A stretch of 64,000 nt of DNA from Bacillota bacterium (GCA_023416745.1 JAEZHF010000012.1:1-64000); one strand, 5' to 3'; shown: positions 25,451 through 34,779, numbered from the stretch's first letter. The notes: generated by a model not told the origin, from the letters alone. Program-made: numbers and translations.

Positions 25451-26965
25451 TTATGCCTCCAGAGCCTCCACTGCTTCCGTTCCGGCAGCGTCCGTATCTT
25501 CGCCAAATACCTTCTCGATGTGCACCGCGTCGAACTTCTTGGTGATCAGGCTCACCACCGGCGTCACGATCAGCGAGGCGATCATCGCGATGGAACCGAT
25601 CGCCGGCGCGCTCATCCACGCGGGCAGCAGCTTCGCCGAGCCCAGTATCATCAGCGGAATCACGATGATAAGACCGGTGAATATGCCTGCCCAGGCGCCC
25701 GCCTTGGTCATGCCCTTCCAGCGCACGCCTAACAGGAACGGCGCGAGGAAGCAGCCCGACAGCGCGCCCCACGAGTATCCCATCAGCGTATAGATTGCCG
25801 CGGGCTTCAAAAGCGCAATCACCAGCGATATCAGCACAAATACCGCGCAAAGAACACGCATCAGCGCCATTACGCTCTTATCCTTCATCTTGGGCTTCAT
25901 CACGCCTTTCACGAGATCCATCGATATCGATGAAGACGACACCAGCACCAGCGACGATAGCGTGGACATCGATGCCGCCAATATCAGCACCAATATCAGG
26001 CCCATTAGTGTCGTCGGCAAAGCCGCCTTCATCACCTCAGGCATGATGGCGTCCGCACCCGCTTCCGGCATCGTGTTGCTTAAGAACAACCGCCCGAACG
26101 TGCCCACGAAATATGCCGCGCCGCCCACCAGCAGCGCAAACAGCGTGGAAATGCGCGTCCCTCTCTTGATGGCTTGCACATCTTTGATCGCATAGAATTT
26201 GTGTACCATCTGCGGCAGCCCCCACGTACCCAGGCTGGTCAGTATTATCAGCGATATCAGAAGCACAACACTGTTGCCGTTGAACACCGAAGTCAGCATC
26301 GGGGCGATCGTGGCCACACGTGAGAGACCTTCAGCCACACCGCCCACCAGCGGGTTGGCCAGTATAAACACCAGCATCAGTATGACGCCAACGATCATGA
26401 TCAGGCCCTGTACAAAGTCGGTCAGCGCGGTGGCGATATAACCGCCCGCCAGCAGATATCCCGCGGTAAACACCGCCATACCCACCATGCACCAGACATA
26501 CGGGATCCCAAACGCGCTTTCAAAGAAATATCCGAGCCCTTGATAAACGCTCGCGCAGTAAGGCGCAAGGAATATGAATATCACCAGAGCCGCTACAATC
26601 TTAAGGCCGCGGGAATTATATCGCTTCAGAAAAAAGTCGGGCATCGTGGACGCATCCAGCCGGTGCGTGATGCGCCGCGTGGGCTTGGCCAGCAGCTTCC
26701 ACGCCAGCCATGTGCCGATAAAAGCATTGGCAATGCCGATCCATGTGGCCGACAGACCGATGCCCCAGCCAAAGTTGCCCGCGTAACCCACAAACATGAC
26801 CGCAGAAAAATAAGTTGTGCCGTACGCAAATGCCGACATCCATGGCCCCATCTTCCGGCCCCCCAGAAAAAAATCGTCTGTGGTTTTTGTTTTTCGGTGC
26901 GTAAAAAAGGCTACAAAGACAAGGAACAATGCATAAATACAAATGATAATAATTTGAGATGCCAT
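25451..26965 (-). CDS. Sodium:solute symporter (SSS family)
   Basis: A 504-residue membrane protein with about 13 TM helices, of the LeuT-fold SSS family (PutP, PanF, SglT relatives). Typical features are an N-terminal helix followed by TDDFFLGGRKMGPW, then GWGIGLSATW, GGYIATALTDFVQG, and MSTLSSLVLVSSSSI, which contains the sodium-site serines. The last 25 residues form an acidic cytoplasmic tail. Substrate could be a sugar, organic acid, proline or pantothenate; this cannot be told. Monocistronic, with its own terminator. Confidence 0.9.
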   Translation of the reverse strand: MASQIIIICIYALFLVFVAFFTHRKTKTTDDFFLGGRKMGPWMSAFAYGTTYFSAVMFVGYAGNFGWGIGLSATWIGIANAFIGTWLAWKLLAKPTRRITHRLDASTMPDFFLKRYNSRGLKIVAALVIFIFLAPYCASVYQGLGYFFESAFGIPYVWCMVGMAVFTAGYLLAGGYIATALTDFVQGLIMIVGVILMLVFILANPLVGGVAEGLSRVATIAPMLTSVFNGNSVVLLISLIILTSLGTWGLPQMVHKFYAIKDVQAIKRGTRISTLFALLVGGAAYFVGTFGRLFLSNTMPEAGADAIMPEVMKAALPTTLMGLILVLILAASMSTLSSLVLVSSSSISMDLVKGVMKPKMKDKSVMALMRVLCAVFVLISLVIALLKPAAIYTLMGYSWGALSGCFLAPFLLGVRWKGMTKAGAWAGIFTGLIIVIPLMILGSAKLLPAWMSAPAIGSIAMIASLIVTPVVSLITKKFDAVHIEKVFGEDTDAAGTEAVEALEA

Positions 26966-27064
26966 AAAAATTCCATCCTTCCATACTTCTTTTTGGGCAA
27001 CAAAAAAAGTCCTGCCGTTCTACAATAATACCCGTCAGTATTTTACTACACACCCATGAATAGT

Positions 27065-27883
27065 TCAACCGGAATTTTTACGCACGCCGGCCGCTTTTTC
27101 CTCGCCGCCGGCATCCAGCAGCCGCTTGATGTCTTCAATACGCGCCCGCGCCGTCTCCTCACCGATGGCCAGCATCTCCTCAACGCTTTTCAAGCTGTGG
27201 CGTGCGTAGCTGTCCAGCTTGGGCCGCAGCATGATATCGGCACACTTTTCGCAGATCTGGCTGTTGATGTTGATGCTGAGGTTATAAGCCGTCAGAAAAA
27301 CATCCACGCGCCGCACGCTGCTGGTGCCGCGGCCGCGGTCCGAATTCAGGTTAATGCCGACTACTTTCTCAGCACCCATATCCTTAAGCTCCTGTGTGGG
27401 TATGCTGCGCAGCGTACCGCCATCAATATACAGCTTTTCACCTATGCGCACCGGCGCGAAAACACCGGGCACCGCGCAGCTCGCGGACAGCGCCTTGGAG
27501 ACGCTGCCGGAACAAAGCGTTTCCAGTACGCCCCGCTCAAGCTCCACCGCCACCGCACAAAACGGCCTGTTCAGTTCGTCAAATTGCATGTCCTTTAAAA
27601 AGCAGTCGGCCAGCCGCTCGATGATCTCGGGGCTCATGTATGTCAGCAGCGCCGGCCTCTTGGGCAGCACGTTCTTGTCCTTTATGTTCAATACAAAGTC
27701 ATACAGTTTTCCCCACGGTATGTCCGCGGCGTACAGTGCGCCTGCGATGGCCGCCGCCGAGTTGCCCGCCACATAGTCAAAATTGATGCCGTGCTCCTGC
27801 AATACGCGTATCACCCCCAGATGCGCGATCCCCCGCGTGCCGCCACCGCCGAAAGCAATGCCGCTTTTCCCTGATTTTCTCAA
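27065..27883 (-). CDS. Patatin-like phospholipase (RssA/YlbK type)
   Basis: A 272-residue lipid acyl hydrolase. The start is a TTG at 27883, eight bases after GTGAGGTG. The oxyanion loop GGGGTRG (residues 12-18) is followed by the nucleophile elbow GNSAA (Ser42), where the usual GxSxG second glycine is Ala. The catalytic aspartate is in IDGG (Asp154). The family hydrolyses membrane phospholipids or lysophospholipids. Residues after about 190 are a helical region without known domain. It is divergent from the serpin genes and does not appear to be in an operon. Confidence 0.87.
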   Translation of the reverse strand: MRKSGKSGIAFGGGGTRGIAHLGVIRVLQEHGINFDYVAGNSAAAIAGALYAADIPWGKLYDFVLNIKDKNVLPKRPALLTYMSPEIIERLADCFLKDMQFDELNRPFCAVAVELERGVLETLCSGSVSKALSASCAVPGVFAPVRIGEKLYIDGGTLRSIPTQELKDMGAEKVVGINLNSDRGRGTSSVRRVDVFLTAYNLSININSQICEKCADIMLRPKLDSYARHSLKSVEEMLAIGEETARARIEDIKRLLDAGGEEKAAGVRKNSG

Positions 27884-27962
27884 CGCCTCTACACCTCACT
27901 AAAGCATACACCCACATTTTTATGCGCATCGTCGTCCCGTTAGGTGGGCAGTTAATTATTTA

Positions 27963-27992
27963 TTCGTAACTTTTTTCCAATATTCTTATAAT
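27963..27992 (+). promoter_or_regulatory. Possible promoter for the serpin pair
   Basis: TATAAT (27987-27992) preceded by a weak TTCGTA 18 bases earlier; it stands 88 bases before the serpin start. The -35 match is poor, so this is tentative. Confidence 0.35.
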
Positions 27993-28079
27993 ATGATTAG
28001 TCCCTTTTTGCTTTTTCGGAACCTTGGGCTAAAAAGATGCGTCTTACAGAATGTAAATCCATATGAGGAGGACTCATAC

Positions 28080-29390
28080 TTGTTCAGAAAACTTATTACG
28101 ATTGTGTTCGTGCTAACGCTTATACTCACCGCATGCTCCGCCCCTGAAGCGCCCGAACCGGCCTCCGATCCGCAAACCACCGGCTCCGCTGCCAATGCGC
28201 CTGCCGATCCCGCAGTATCGATGCAAACTGTGGCATACCGCGCGCAGCTTGCCGCCCAGCCCATTGAGCCGCTGCCTGACTCCTTCGTTTCCGGTATCAA
28301 CGGCTTTGGTTTTGCGGCGGCGCCGCAGCTTTTCAACGCAAGCAGCAATCTGGCTTTTTCACCCGCCAGCCTCACGCTGGCGCTCAGCATGACACGCGAA
28401 GGCGCGGCAGGCGAAACGAAAACCGAGATGTCACAAACGCTTGGGCTATCCGGCCTGACTGACGAAGAGATCAGGGCCGCCAGCCGTTCTCTGATGTGGC
28501 GTGCCAACACCGGCGGCATGGAAGCGGCCAATGCCGTCTGGCTGTCGCAGGACTACACGTTCAGCGAACCCTTCCTCACCGCCGCCATGCAGGACTATTT
28601 CGCGGACGCGTTCCCGCTCATTATCCCCGGCGCAAAAGATGCCGTTAACGCCTGGGCGAACGAGAAAACGCACGGGCGTATCCGGAAGATAATTGACGAT
28701 GAGGTACACAGCGGCTCCCCCATACTGCTCGCCAACGCCCTGTATTTTTTGGGCGACTGGGAGCGTCCCTTTGAAGCCAGCGATACCGCAGACGGCGAAT
28801 TCGCCGCGCCGGACGGCCCTGTCACCGTGCCCTTCATGCGCAGCGACCGCGGGGTGCCCTACTATGCGAATGACGACTTCTCCATGATCTCGCTGTTCTT
28901 CAAAGGCGAAGCGGATCAGGGCAGGTATGCAATGGCCTTCATATTGCCCGCCGAAGACAAATCTTTGGCCGATCTGCTGCCCCGCCTTACTGCCGACACC
29001 TTCAAATCGGCATTATCTGAAGCGATGGAGCAGGAGGTGTGGATACGCCTGCCCAAGTTTGAGTTTGAATACTTCACCGAAATGCGGGATACGCTCATAC
29101 AACTTGGCATGGGGCAGGCATTCAGCCGTGATGCCGACTTCTCCGCGATGACGAAACAGATCAACGGCATCTACATCTCCAATGTATTGCACAAGTGCTA
29201 TGTCCGCATTGATGAGTTGGGCGCGGAGGCTGCCGCTGTTACCGTGGTGGAGATGCGAGACGGCGCAGCGATGCAGATAAACGAACCGCCCAAGTTCTAC
29301 GCGGACCGCCCGTTCCTGTTCGCCATCTACTCGCAAGAGGACGGCGCAATCGCTTTCCTCGGCGCGGTCAACAACCCGTTGCAGAAATAA
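28080..29390 (+). CDS. Serpin family lipoprotein 1
   Basis: A 436-residue secreted serine-protease inhibitor. The start is the TTG at 28080, after GAGGAG; this leaves a clean lipoprotein signal with lipobox LTAC. The serpin domain spans roughly residues 65-435: FAFSPASLTLALSMTREGAAGETKTEM-like N-terminal helices, the conserved NALYFLGDWERPF, a hinge region GAEAAAVTVVEM and the C-terminal FYADRPFLFAIY plus GAIAFLGAVNNP. The hinge is small-residue rich (Ala at P12-P10), so it should be inhibitory by loop insertion. The reactive bond may be near DG/AM; counting from the hinge places P1 at Gly or slightly later, because the loop is about three residues longer than in antitrypsin. First of a tandem pair, 19 bases before the next start. 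Confidence 0.92.
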   Translation: MFRKLITIVFVLTLILTACSAPEAPEPASDPQTTGSAANAPADPAVSMQTVAYRAQLAAQPIEPLPDSFVSGINGFGFAAAPQLFNASSNLAFSPASLTLALSMTREGAAGETKTEMSQTLGLSGLTDEEIRAASRSLMWRANTGGMEAANAVWLSQDYTFSEPFLTAAMQDYFADAFPLIIPGAKDAVNAWANEKTHGRIRKIIDDEVHSGSPILLANALYFLGDWERPFEASDTADGEFAAPDGPVTVPFMRSDRGVPYYANDDFSMISLFFKGEADQGRYAMAFILPAEDKSLADLLPRLTADTFKSALSEAMEQEVWIRLPKFEFEYFTEMRDTLIQLGMGQAFSRDADFSAMTKQINGIYISNVLHKCYVRIDELGAEAAAVTVVEMRDGAAMQINEPPKFYADRPFLFAIYSQEDGAIAFLGAVNNPLQK

Positions 29391-29409
29391 CCGTCAGGAG
29401 GAAACTGTG

Positions 29410-30636
29410 ATGAAGAAACTGCTGCTGTTGGTACTGGCCGCCGCGCTGCTGCTCGGCGCATGCGCCAGCGCCGCTGCCGGATATGAGGGCAAGCTGACCG
29501 AACAGACGATAGGGCCGCTGGTGGACGTCTTCGTCCGGGGCATCGGCGACTTTGGCTTTTCCGCGGCGTCAGCGCTATACACCACGGATGAAAACCTCGC
29601 GCTGTCCCCTGTCAGCATTGAGCTGGCATTGTGCCTCGCGCGCGCCGGAGCCAATGGAACCACCAAGGACGAGATGTCCGCCGCGCTGCGCCTGCCCGGT
29701 CTGTCCGACGACGAAATCGCAGCCGCGTGCAAAGCGCTGATGTGGCGCGCCAACACCGGCGGCATGGAAGCGGCCAACGCGCTGTGGCTGCTGGACGGCT
29801 ACGACTACAAGGACGACTACATCAAAACGGGCACTGAAGATTACATGGCGGACTTAAAGCCGCTGGTTATACCCGGTGCAATGGATGCCATCAACGCGTG
29901 GGCAGACGAAAAAACGCACGGCCGCATCAACAGGATACTGCAGCAGGAGCCCGGCGCCGATACGCGCCTGATCATCACCAACGCGCTGTATTACCTTGGC
30001 GAATGGGAGCTGCCTTTTGCGGCATACAGAACGTACGACGGCGATTTCGCCACGCCAAACGGTTCCGCGGCCGTGTCCTACATGAAAAGCGAGTGGCATG
30101 TGCCTTATTACGCCAATGCTGATTTCTCGATGATCACACTGCGCTTCAAATCCAAAGCGGACGAGGGCCGTTACGCGATGGCGTTCCTGCTGCCCGCCCA
30201 AGGCGCCTCCGTCGCCGATTTGCTCTCTTCAATGAACGGGGCCGCTTTTCAAACCGCACTGCAAAGCACCGAGGAACAGGAGGTCTGGATTCGCCTGCCC
30301 AAGTTTGAGTTCGAGTGCTTCACTCCGCTGAACGATACGCTGCAGAACATGGGGATAATAAAAGCATTCTCGCCCTTTGATGCGGATTTCTCAGGCGTGA
30401 CCGATTACGAAGAGCTTTTCATCTCAGATGTGCTGCATAAGTGCTACATCCGCGTGGATGAAAAAGGCGCGGAGGCCGCCGCCGTCACTGTGGTGGAAGA
30501 ACCGGCTGCCGAAGCACCCAGCGAGGAGCTGCCGCCGCAGTTCTACGCTGACCGCCCCTTTATATTCGCCATCTATTCGTTGGAGGACGGCGCTATCGCC
30601 TTCCTCGGCGCGGTTAACGATCCGTCGCAGAAATAA
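29410..30636 (+). CDS. Serpin family lipoprotein 2
   Basis: A 408-residue paralogue of the preceding serpin. The ATG at 29410 (or the GTG directly before it) follows AGGAGG, and the signal peptide ends in lipobox LGAC. Shared landmarks include LMWRANTGGMEAANA, nearly identical in both proteins, NALYYLGEWELPF, the hinge GAEAAAVTVVEE and FYADRPFIFAIY. After the hinge the reactive-loop residues are entirely different, EEPAAEAPSEELPP against EMRDGAAMQINEPP, while the length is the same. The two genes thus keep the scaffold and hinge but have diverged in target-determining residues. Both are probably anchored to the outer face of the membrane. Confidence 0.93.
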   Translation: MKKLLLLVLAAALLLGACASAAAGYEGKLTEQTIGPLVDVFVRGIGDFGFSAASALYTTDENLALSPVSIELALCLARAGANGTTKDEMSAALRLPGLSDDEIAAACKALMWRANTGGMEAANALWLLDGYDYKDDYIKTGTEDYMADLKPLVIPGAMDAINAWADEKTHGRINRILQQEPGADTRLIITNALYYLGEWELPFAAYRTYDGDFATPNGSAAVSYMKSEWHVPYYANADFSMITLRFKSKADEGRYAMAFLLPAQGASVADLLSSMNGAAFQTALQSTEEQEVWIRLPKFEFECFTPLNDTLQNMGIIKAFSPFDADFSGVTDYEELFISDVLHKCYIRVDEKGAEAAAVTVVEEPAAEAPSEELPPQFYADRPFIFAIYSLEDGAIAFLGAVNDPSQK

Positions 30637-30719
30637 AAAAGGCTCCGGATTGGCTCCGGGGCACAATATACGACTACGCAGGGGCGGCCGCTGTGCCGCC
30701 TCTTACTTTCGTCAGCGGA

Positions 30720-30989
30720 TTATATCCGGTGCATCGCGTCGAATATCTCCTCGCGCATAATGCGGATGTCCATGCATATGTCGCGTGCCGTCTCACTCAG
30801 CTTGTCGGAGAGCTCGGCAAACGGCAGCTTGCTGCCCGATAGGTCCACCAGCATGATCATCGCAAAATAATCCTGGAGCACCGTCTGGCTGATATCCAGT
30901 ATGTTAACACCGTATACCGACAGCGCAGCCGACACCCCTGCGATAATGCCCGTCTTGTCCCGTCCCGTTACCGTCACAATCGCTTTCAT
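30720..30989 (-). CDS. ACT domain protein (UPF0237)
   Basis: An 89-residue protein made of one ACT domain, beginning MKAIVTVTGRDKTGIIAG, the typical amino-acid-binding ACT start. Relatives (GcvR-like, UPF0237) usually precede a PFL/DUF711 gene, which is not present here. A ligand-sensing or regulatory role is likely. It follows the LOG gene after 12 bases with its own GGAGG site, so it is the last gene of the UPF0316-LOG-ACT operon. A GGCGGC/GCCGCC hairpin at 30683-30700 between this gene and the serpins may terminate transcription, but it lacks a T-run. Confidence 0.9.
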   Translation of the reverse strand: MKAIVTVTGRDKTGIIAGVSAALSVYGVNILDISQTVLQDYFAMIMLVDLSGSKLPFAELSDKLSETARDICMDIRIMREEIFDAMHRI

Positions 30990-31001
30990 GTCTTTCCTCC
31001 G

Positions 31002-31580
31002 TTACTTAAATAACTCGTTCTTGATATACACTTCAGGCTGGTAATTCTCGATATAGGCCAGCGCCTCGTCAATTTCGCTGAACACGCCGTACATCCGCAG
31101 CGCCTTGGACGAAGCAAATCCCTGTTCAGCCGCCATGTCAAACTGCCTGACCAGAGGATCGTAATACCCGTTGATGTTCAGTATCACCACCGGCTTGGTG
31201 TGATACATCAGCAGCCGCAGCGCAATGATCTCCAGCACCTCCTCAAACGTGCCGAAGCCCCCGGGCAGCGCGATAAACGCGTCCGATTTGTCCTCCATCA
31301 GCGCTTTGCGTTCACGCATCGTGCGCGTCACAAACAGCTCGGTGCAGCCGTCATACACCACGCCGTCCACGTCCATCTTCTCGGGTATCACGCCGATGAC
31401 TCTGCCGCCCGCTTGGGTCGCGCCGCGTGCCGCAGCGCCCATCAGCCCATATCCGCCCGCACCGTACACAAGACCGATGCCCCGCTGTGCCAGCGCGCGG
31501 CCCAGCTCCGCCGCCTTATTCATATAGACGTCGTCCAGCAATTCGCTGCTCGACGCGTACACACATACATTCTTGATCAT
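31002..31580 (-). CDS. LOG family protein (cytokinin riboside 5'-monophosphate phosphoribohydrolase type)
   Basis: A 192-residue Rossmann-like protein with the family signature PGGFGTFEEVLE and the upstream YGAGGYGLMGAAARGA. Such proteins were once called lysine decarboxylases but the characterised ones hydrolyse nucleotide monophosphates to release the base. The catalytic Arg and Glu are conserved within ERKALMEDKSD and PGGFGTFEE. It overlaps the UPF0316 start gene by four bases (ATGA) and precedes the ACT gene. Confidence 0.93.
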   Translation of the reverse strand: MIKNVCVYASSSELLDDVYMNKAAELGRALAQRGIGLVYGAGGYGLMGAAARGATQAGGRVIGVIPEKMDVDGVVYDGCTELFVTRTMRERKALMEDKSDAFIALPGGFGTFEEVLEIIALRLLMYHTKPVVILNINGYYDPLVRQFDMAAEQGFASSKALRMYGVFSEIDEALAYIENYQPEVYIKNELFK

Positions 31581-32119
31581 TTCTTTATAAACCCGCCGTT
31601 AATCGTCCGTATGTCGTTCACCGTGATCACCGCGTTGCACAGTCGCTGTTTGATCAAAGCCACCGCCGCCGGTATGCTCTTTCGCTTCAGATGCAGCATC
31701 AGTATCTCGCGTTTACCCGTCTTTCCTTCGCCCTCCAGCAGCGTCACAGCGAAACCCTTCTCACGCAGTGCATTCGCGAGGCACTCCGCCTCATCATCCG
31801 CGTTAACGATCACCTGTATCGAGCTTAAGCCAAACGCCAGCTTGCTCTCAATCCATGACCCGACATAGTTGCCCAGAGCAAACGCCACCGCAAAAACGAG
31901 ACAGCGCAGCAGGTCCTCCTGAAACCCCACCAGCACAGTGCCCGTCACCACCAGCCACAGTGACACCTCAAAGAAGCCGGTGATAGAACCCTTCACGCGC
32001 TCGCCGCGGTTGATCAGCACAATGCGAACGGTGGCCACCGCGACTTCGATAATCTTGCCGAAGAAGACAAACAGGTATAGCCAAACGCTTGGTTTTGTTA
32101 AAAAATCAGGTAAATTCAT
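31577..32119 (-). CDS. UPF0316/DUF2179 family membrane protein (YebE-like)
   Basis: A 180-residue protein with three TM helices (about residues 10-30, 40-62 and 68-90), followed by a cytoplasmic alpha/beta DUF2179-type domain (about 95-175, with LEGEGKTGKREILMLHLKRK). The ATG at 32119 lies seven bases after AAAGGAG; a GTG is one codon earlier. DUF2179 domains resemble ligand-binding ACT/PII-like folds. Function unknown. First gene of the operon with LOG and ACT. Confidence 0.88.
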   Translation of the reverse strand: MNLPDFLTKPSVWLYLFVFFGKIIEVAVATVRIVLINRGERVKGSITGFFEVSLWLVVTGTVLVGFQEDLLRCLVFAVAFALGNYVGSWIESKLAFGLSSIQVIVNADDEAECLANALREKGFAVTLLEGEGKTGKREILMLHLKRKSIPAAVALIKQRLCNAVITVNDIRTINGGFIKK

Positions 32120-32299
32120 CACAAACTCCTTTGTTCGTTCAAGCTGTCATTATAGCACCCAAACAACCGCCTTTCAAGTCCGCAACCCTATATTATCCAC
32201 GCAAGCGCGTATCTGGCAGGACTTTGCCAAGACTTCAGATGTGAGAAATCAAAACGCACGAACCTGTGCTTTTTTCGGGACAGACGCGCGCTATACTAC

Positions 32300-32400
32300 A
32301 AACATCGGCGGAACCTCTCCGCCCGTATTGCAGCAGATAACCCCCTGCTCACAATACCCCTATCGGAGGCAGCGCATAAGCGTCCACCTCCTTTTTCTTT
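32300..32400 (-). other. Intergenic stem-loop and five-codon mini-ORF
   Basis: The 290-base gap 32120-32409 holds a GGCGGA/TCCGCC stem (32307-32312 with 32318-32323). On the minus strand there is also a very good AAAGGAGGT site followed by ATG CGC TGC CTC CGA TAG (32377-32360), five sense codons. A GGAGG/CCTCC complementarity could hide that ribosome binding site. This may be a leader element for the UPF0316 operon, a read-through remnant or chance; no known riboswitch is recognised. Confidence 0.3.
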
Positions 32401-32409
32401 GTTGCCGCA

Positions 32410-34779
32410 TCAGCCGATGATAGCTACTGTACCCGCCGCGCCGTCCACGCTCACCATATCGCCGGTGCGAATCACCTCGGTCGCGTAAGCCACGCCCGAC
32501 ACCAGCGGCAGCGCGTATTCCCGGGCTACAACAGCCCCGTGCGACAGCGCCGAACCCACCTCGGTCACCAGCGCGCCCAGCATGCAGTAATACGGCGACC
32601 ATCCGATGTCGGTGAATGCCGCCACCATGATCTCACCCGGCTCAAGGCTGTTGGCGTCGTCCACGCTGTGCACCACGCGCGCCCGCCCCGTCGCCGTCCC
32701 GCGGCTGATCGACGTTCCGGCAAACACCGCCTTTCCCTCCGCCGGTCTGATCACAACCGGTTTGGGCCGCGGCCGCCCAACGCATACCTCATCGTACCGG
32801 AAAGTCTTCTGCTGCTCCAACAGCCGCCGCCGCGCCATCGCCCGTTTCACCAGCCCCGCCTCGCAGCCGTCCACCAGCCGCACCAGCTCATCATGCGTCA
32901 GGAAGAACACCAGATCCGCATCGGGCAGCAGGCCGTCCCGTACCATCAGCGCCGCCAGATGCCGGTACGCCGTCTTAAACTTATCAACGATGCGGATGCT
33001 CTGGGACTTGGTGTATTCGCGGTTCACCACGCCCTTGCGCGCCTGCCCAATGATGCTGCGCGTCATCCAACCCAGGAGACCCTTTTTATCCGCCAGCAGC
33101 GCGTCGATGTTTTGTTCCACCGCTTTGGCCTTGGGCGGCTCCTTCGCGCCGGTGGATATTACCGTCTTTAAGTAGTTGCACAGGCTCTCCTCATCCGCAT
33201 GCCATGAGGGGCTGCGCAGTTCCGCCTCGCGTATCGCGCGGTGACCGTGCCGCTTGAGGAAATCTTCAAGCGCCGCCCGGCTCTCCGGCCCGCATGTCTT
33301 GATATATTCCGCCAGCTCCTTCGCGCCGAGGGCGGCGATATCCGGCTTCTCGGCAATCAATGCCCTAGCCGTCCGCCGCAGCGAGCGCAGTATGTCCACG
33401 CTCTCGATGCCGTCGATATCCTCCAGCACGCCCGCGATCTTCGCCTTGGCGGTGTCCGCGTCCATGCCGTCCGCCATCAGTATCAGAAACAGCGCGCTGC
33501 TCATCGAGCCCGAATGCCCCGACGTGATGTAATGCAGCCAAAACGCCTCGTTGTTCATCCACAGCCGATCGGTTATCTCCTTCAGCTGTTCCTGCGGTGT
33601 TTCGCGGACGGGTATCTCCGCGTTGTCCGCGAAATCTTTAAGCTTTTTACAAGCCTGCCCGGTACGCAGCAGCAATGAAAAATACTTTCTTGCGCCGTTC
33701 ATCTTAGAAAGGCCCGACACTTTTGGCACCGGTGGCTTGGGAACATCCTCCAGCAGCCGTCCACACAGGCTCAGCTCCACACCCTCCCTGGTGGCACCCA
33801 CCACATGATCAGCAATGGCGTAGAGCGACGATATGTTGATAAACAGATGGTTGCCGAAATTGGGCAGACAGCTGCCTGGCGGTAAGTCGTCAATATGCTT
33901 GACACCGCCCACATGCGATATCATCTTGCGCATGCCGTAGTCGATACCGTATACGCTGGTGGAAATGGACAGCGGCGTCACCGCACCGGGCAGCATTTCG
34001 CCCACGTTGCATGTGGTCACCACGTCATCGTCCTTCACGTCCGTGTTGTCCAGTTCGAACGCGTCCGGATCATCCGTCACCGTGATGGGCCGCGCCTGCA
34101 GCCAGAACACCTCGGCGCCCTTCGCCGCCCACTCGATATCCAGCTCACAGCCAAAGTGCGCCTTTGCTTTCAGCGCCCCCGCCGCGATAATTTGCACCTG
34201 CTCCGCCGTCAGGAAGCTATTGCCCAGCGCGGTCAGTGCCGCCTCGTTCACGCGCACTGACGCCGCCTCGGCGTGGCCGGACACCAGCGCCTCGCCCAAA
34301 CCCTCCACTGCCTCAATCAGCAGGCCGCCGCGCCCGTCCGGATGCTGAGTAAAGCACACGCCGGAAACGTCCGCGTCCGCCATCGCCTGCACCACCGCGC
34401 ACATGCGCTGGCTCTTTGCCCCGCCGAATGTGGCCGCGTACTTGACGGCCATGGCGCTGTGCAGTGAGGCCGCGCATCCCTTCACCGCCTGCCACACCGC
34501 CTCAGCGCCCTCCACATTCAGATACGTACTGTATTGCCCCGCGCTGGAAAAATCCGCCCCGTCCTCCGCCGTCGCGGAAGAGCGCACCGCCACCTTTCCC
34601 AGCCCCGTCGTTTCATAATACGCCGCCGCGTCGTCTGCCGCCGTGTCCGCACCTGCGTCCGTCACAATGAAGCCGTCCGGCACATTGAGGCCGCACTCCG
34701 CCAGATAATACAGGCCGCGCGCCTTGCCGCCCACGTTCGAGAGTTCTGCCTCGGGTATCTGTGTGATCCTGTATATCAT
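32410..34779 (-). CDS. PEP/pyruvate-binding phosphotransferase (PEP synthase-like, without TIM barrel)
   Basis: A 789-residue enzyme with a swivelling phosphohistidine design. Residues 1-~235 form the ATP-grasp pyruvate-phosphate-dikinase N-terminal domain: NVGGKARGL, VRSSATAEDGADFSSAGQY and WLQARPIT. A roughly 450-residue middle region has no recognised catalytic motif. The C-terminal mobile domain (about 690-789) ends in SALSHGAVVARE, with His747 as the phosphorylated residue. The TIM-barrel PEP domain of true PEP synthase is missing, so the layout matches rifampin phosphotransferase-like or YvkC-like proteins, which phosphorylate an unknown alcohol using ATP. It starts 13 bases after the upstream RDHSFGKR-motif gene (34793-35812), its likely partner. 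Confidence 0.9.
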   Translation of the reverse strand: MIYRITQIPEAELSNVGGKARGLYYLAECGLNVPDGFIVTDAGADTAADDAAAYYETTGLGKVAVRSSATAEDGADFSSAGQYSTYLNVEGAEAVWQAVKGCAASLHSAMAVKYAATFGGAKSQRMCAVVQAMADADVSGVCFTQHPDGRGGLLIEAVEGLGEALVSGHAEAASVRVNEAALTALGNSFLTAEQVQIIAAGALKAKAHFGCELDIEWAAKGAEVFWLQARPITVTDDPDAFELDNTDVKDDDVVTTCNVGEMLPGAVTPLSISTSVYGIDYGMRKMISHVGGVKHIDDLPPGSCLPNFGNHLFINISSLYAIADHVVGATREGVELSLCGRLLEDVPKPPVPKVSGLSKMNGARKYFSLLLRTGQACKKLKDFADNAEIPVRETPQEQLKEITDRLWMNNEAFWLHYITSGHSGSMSSALFLILMADGMDADTAKAKIAGVLEDIDGIESVDILRSLRRTARALIAEKPDIAALGAKELAEYIKTCGPESRAALEDFLKRHGHRAIREAELRSPSWHADEESLCNYLKTVISTGAKEPPKAKAVEQNIDALLADKKGLLGWMTRSIIGQARKGVVNREYTKSQSIRIVDKFKTAYRHLAALMVRDGLLPDADLVFFLTHDELVRLVDGCEAGLVKRAMARRRLLEQQKTFRYDEVCVGRPRPKPVVIRPAEGKAVFAGTSISRGTATGRARVVHSVDDANSLEPGEIMVAAFTDIGWSPYYCMLGALVTEVGSALSHGAVVAREYALPLVSGVAYATEVIRTGDMVSVDGAAGTVAIIG

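Noticed and set aside
27986..28531. Similar minus-strand frames opposite both serpins (also 29394-29777), sharing MAASMPPVLARHI
   Set aside because: The similarity comes from the duplicated serpin coding sequence, not from a real antisense gene family.
31002..31580. Annotation as lysine decarboxylase
   Set aside because: The PGGxGTxxE motif belongs to LOG nucleotide hydrolases; the decarboxylase label is a historical error.
32410..34779. Annotation as rifampin phosphotransferase or PEP synthase
   Set aside because: The layout resembles the first but the drug-binding region cannot be verified; the second requires a TIM-barrel domain that is absent.
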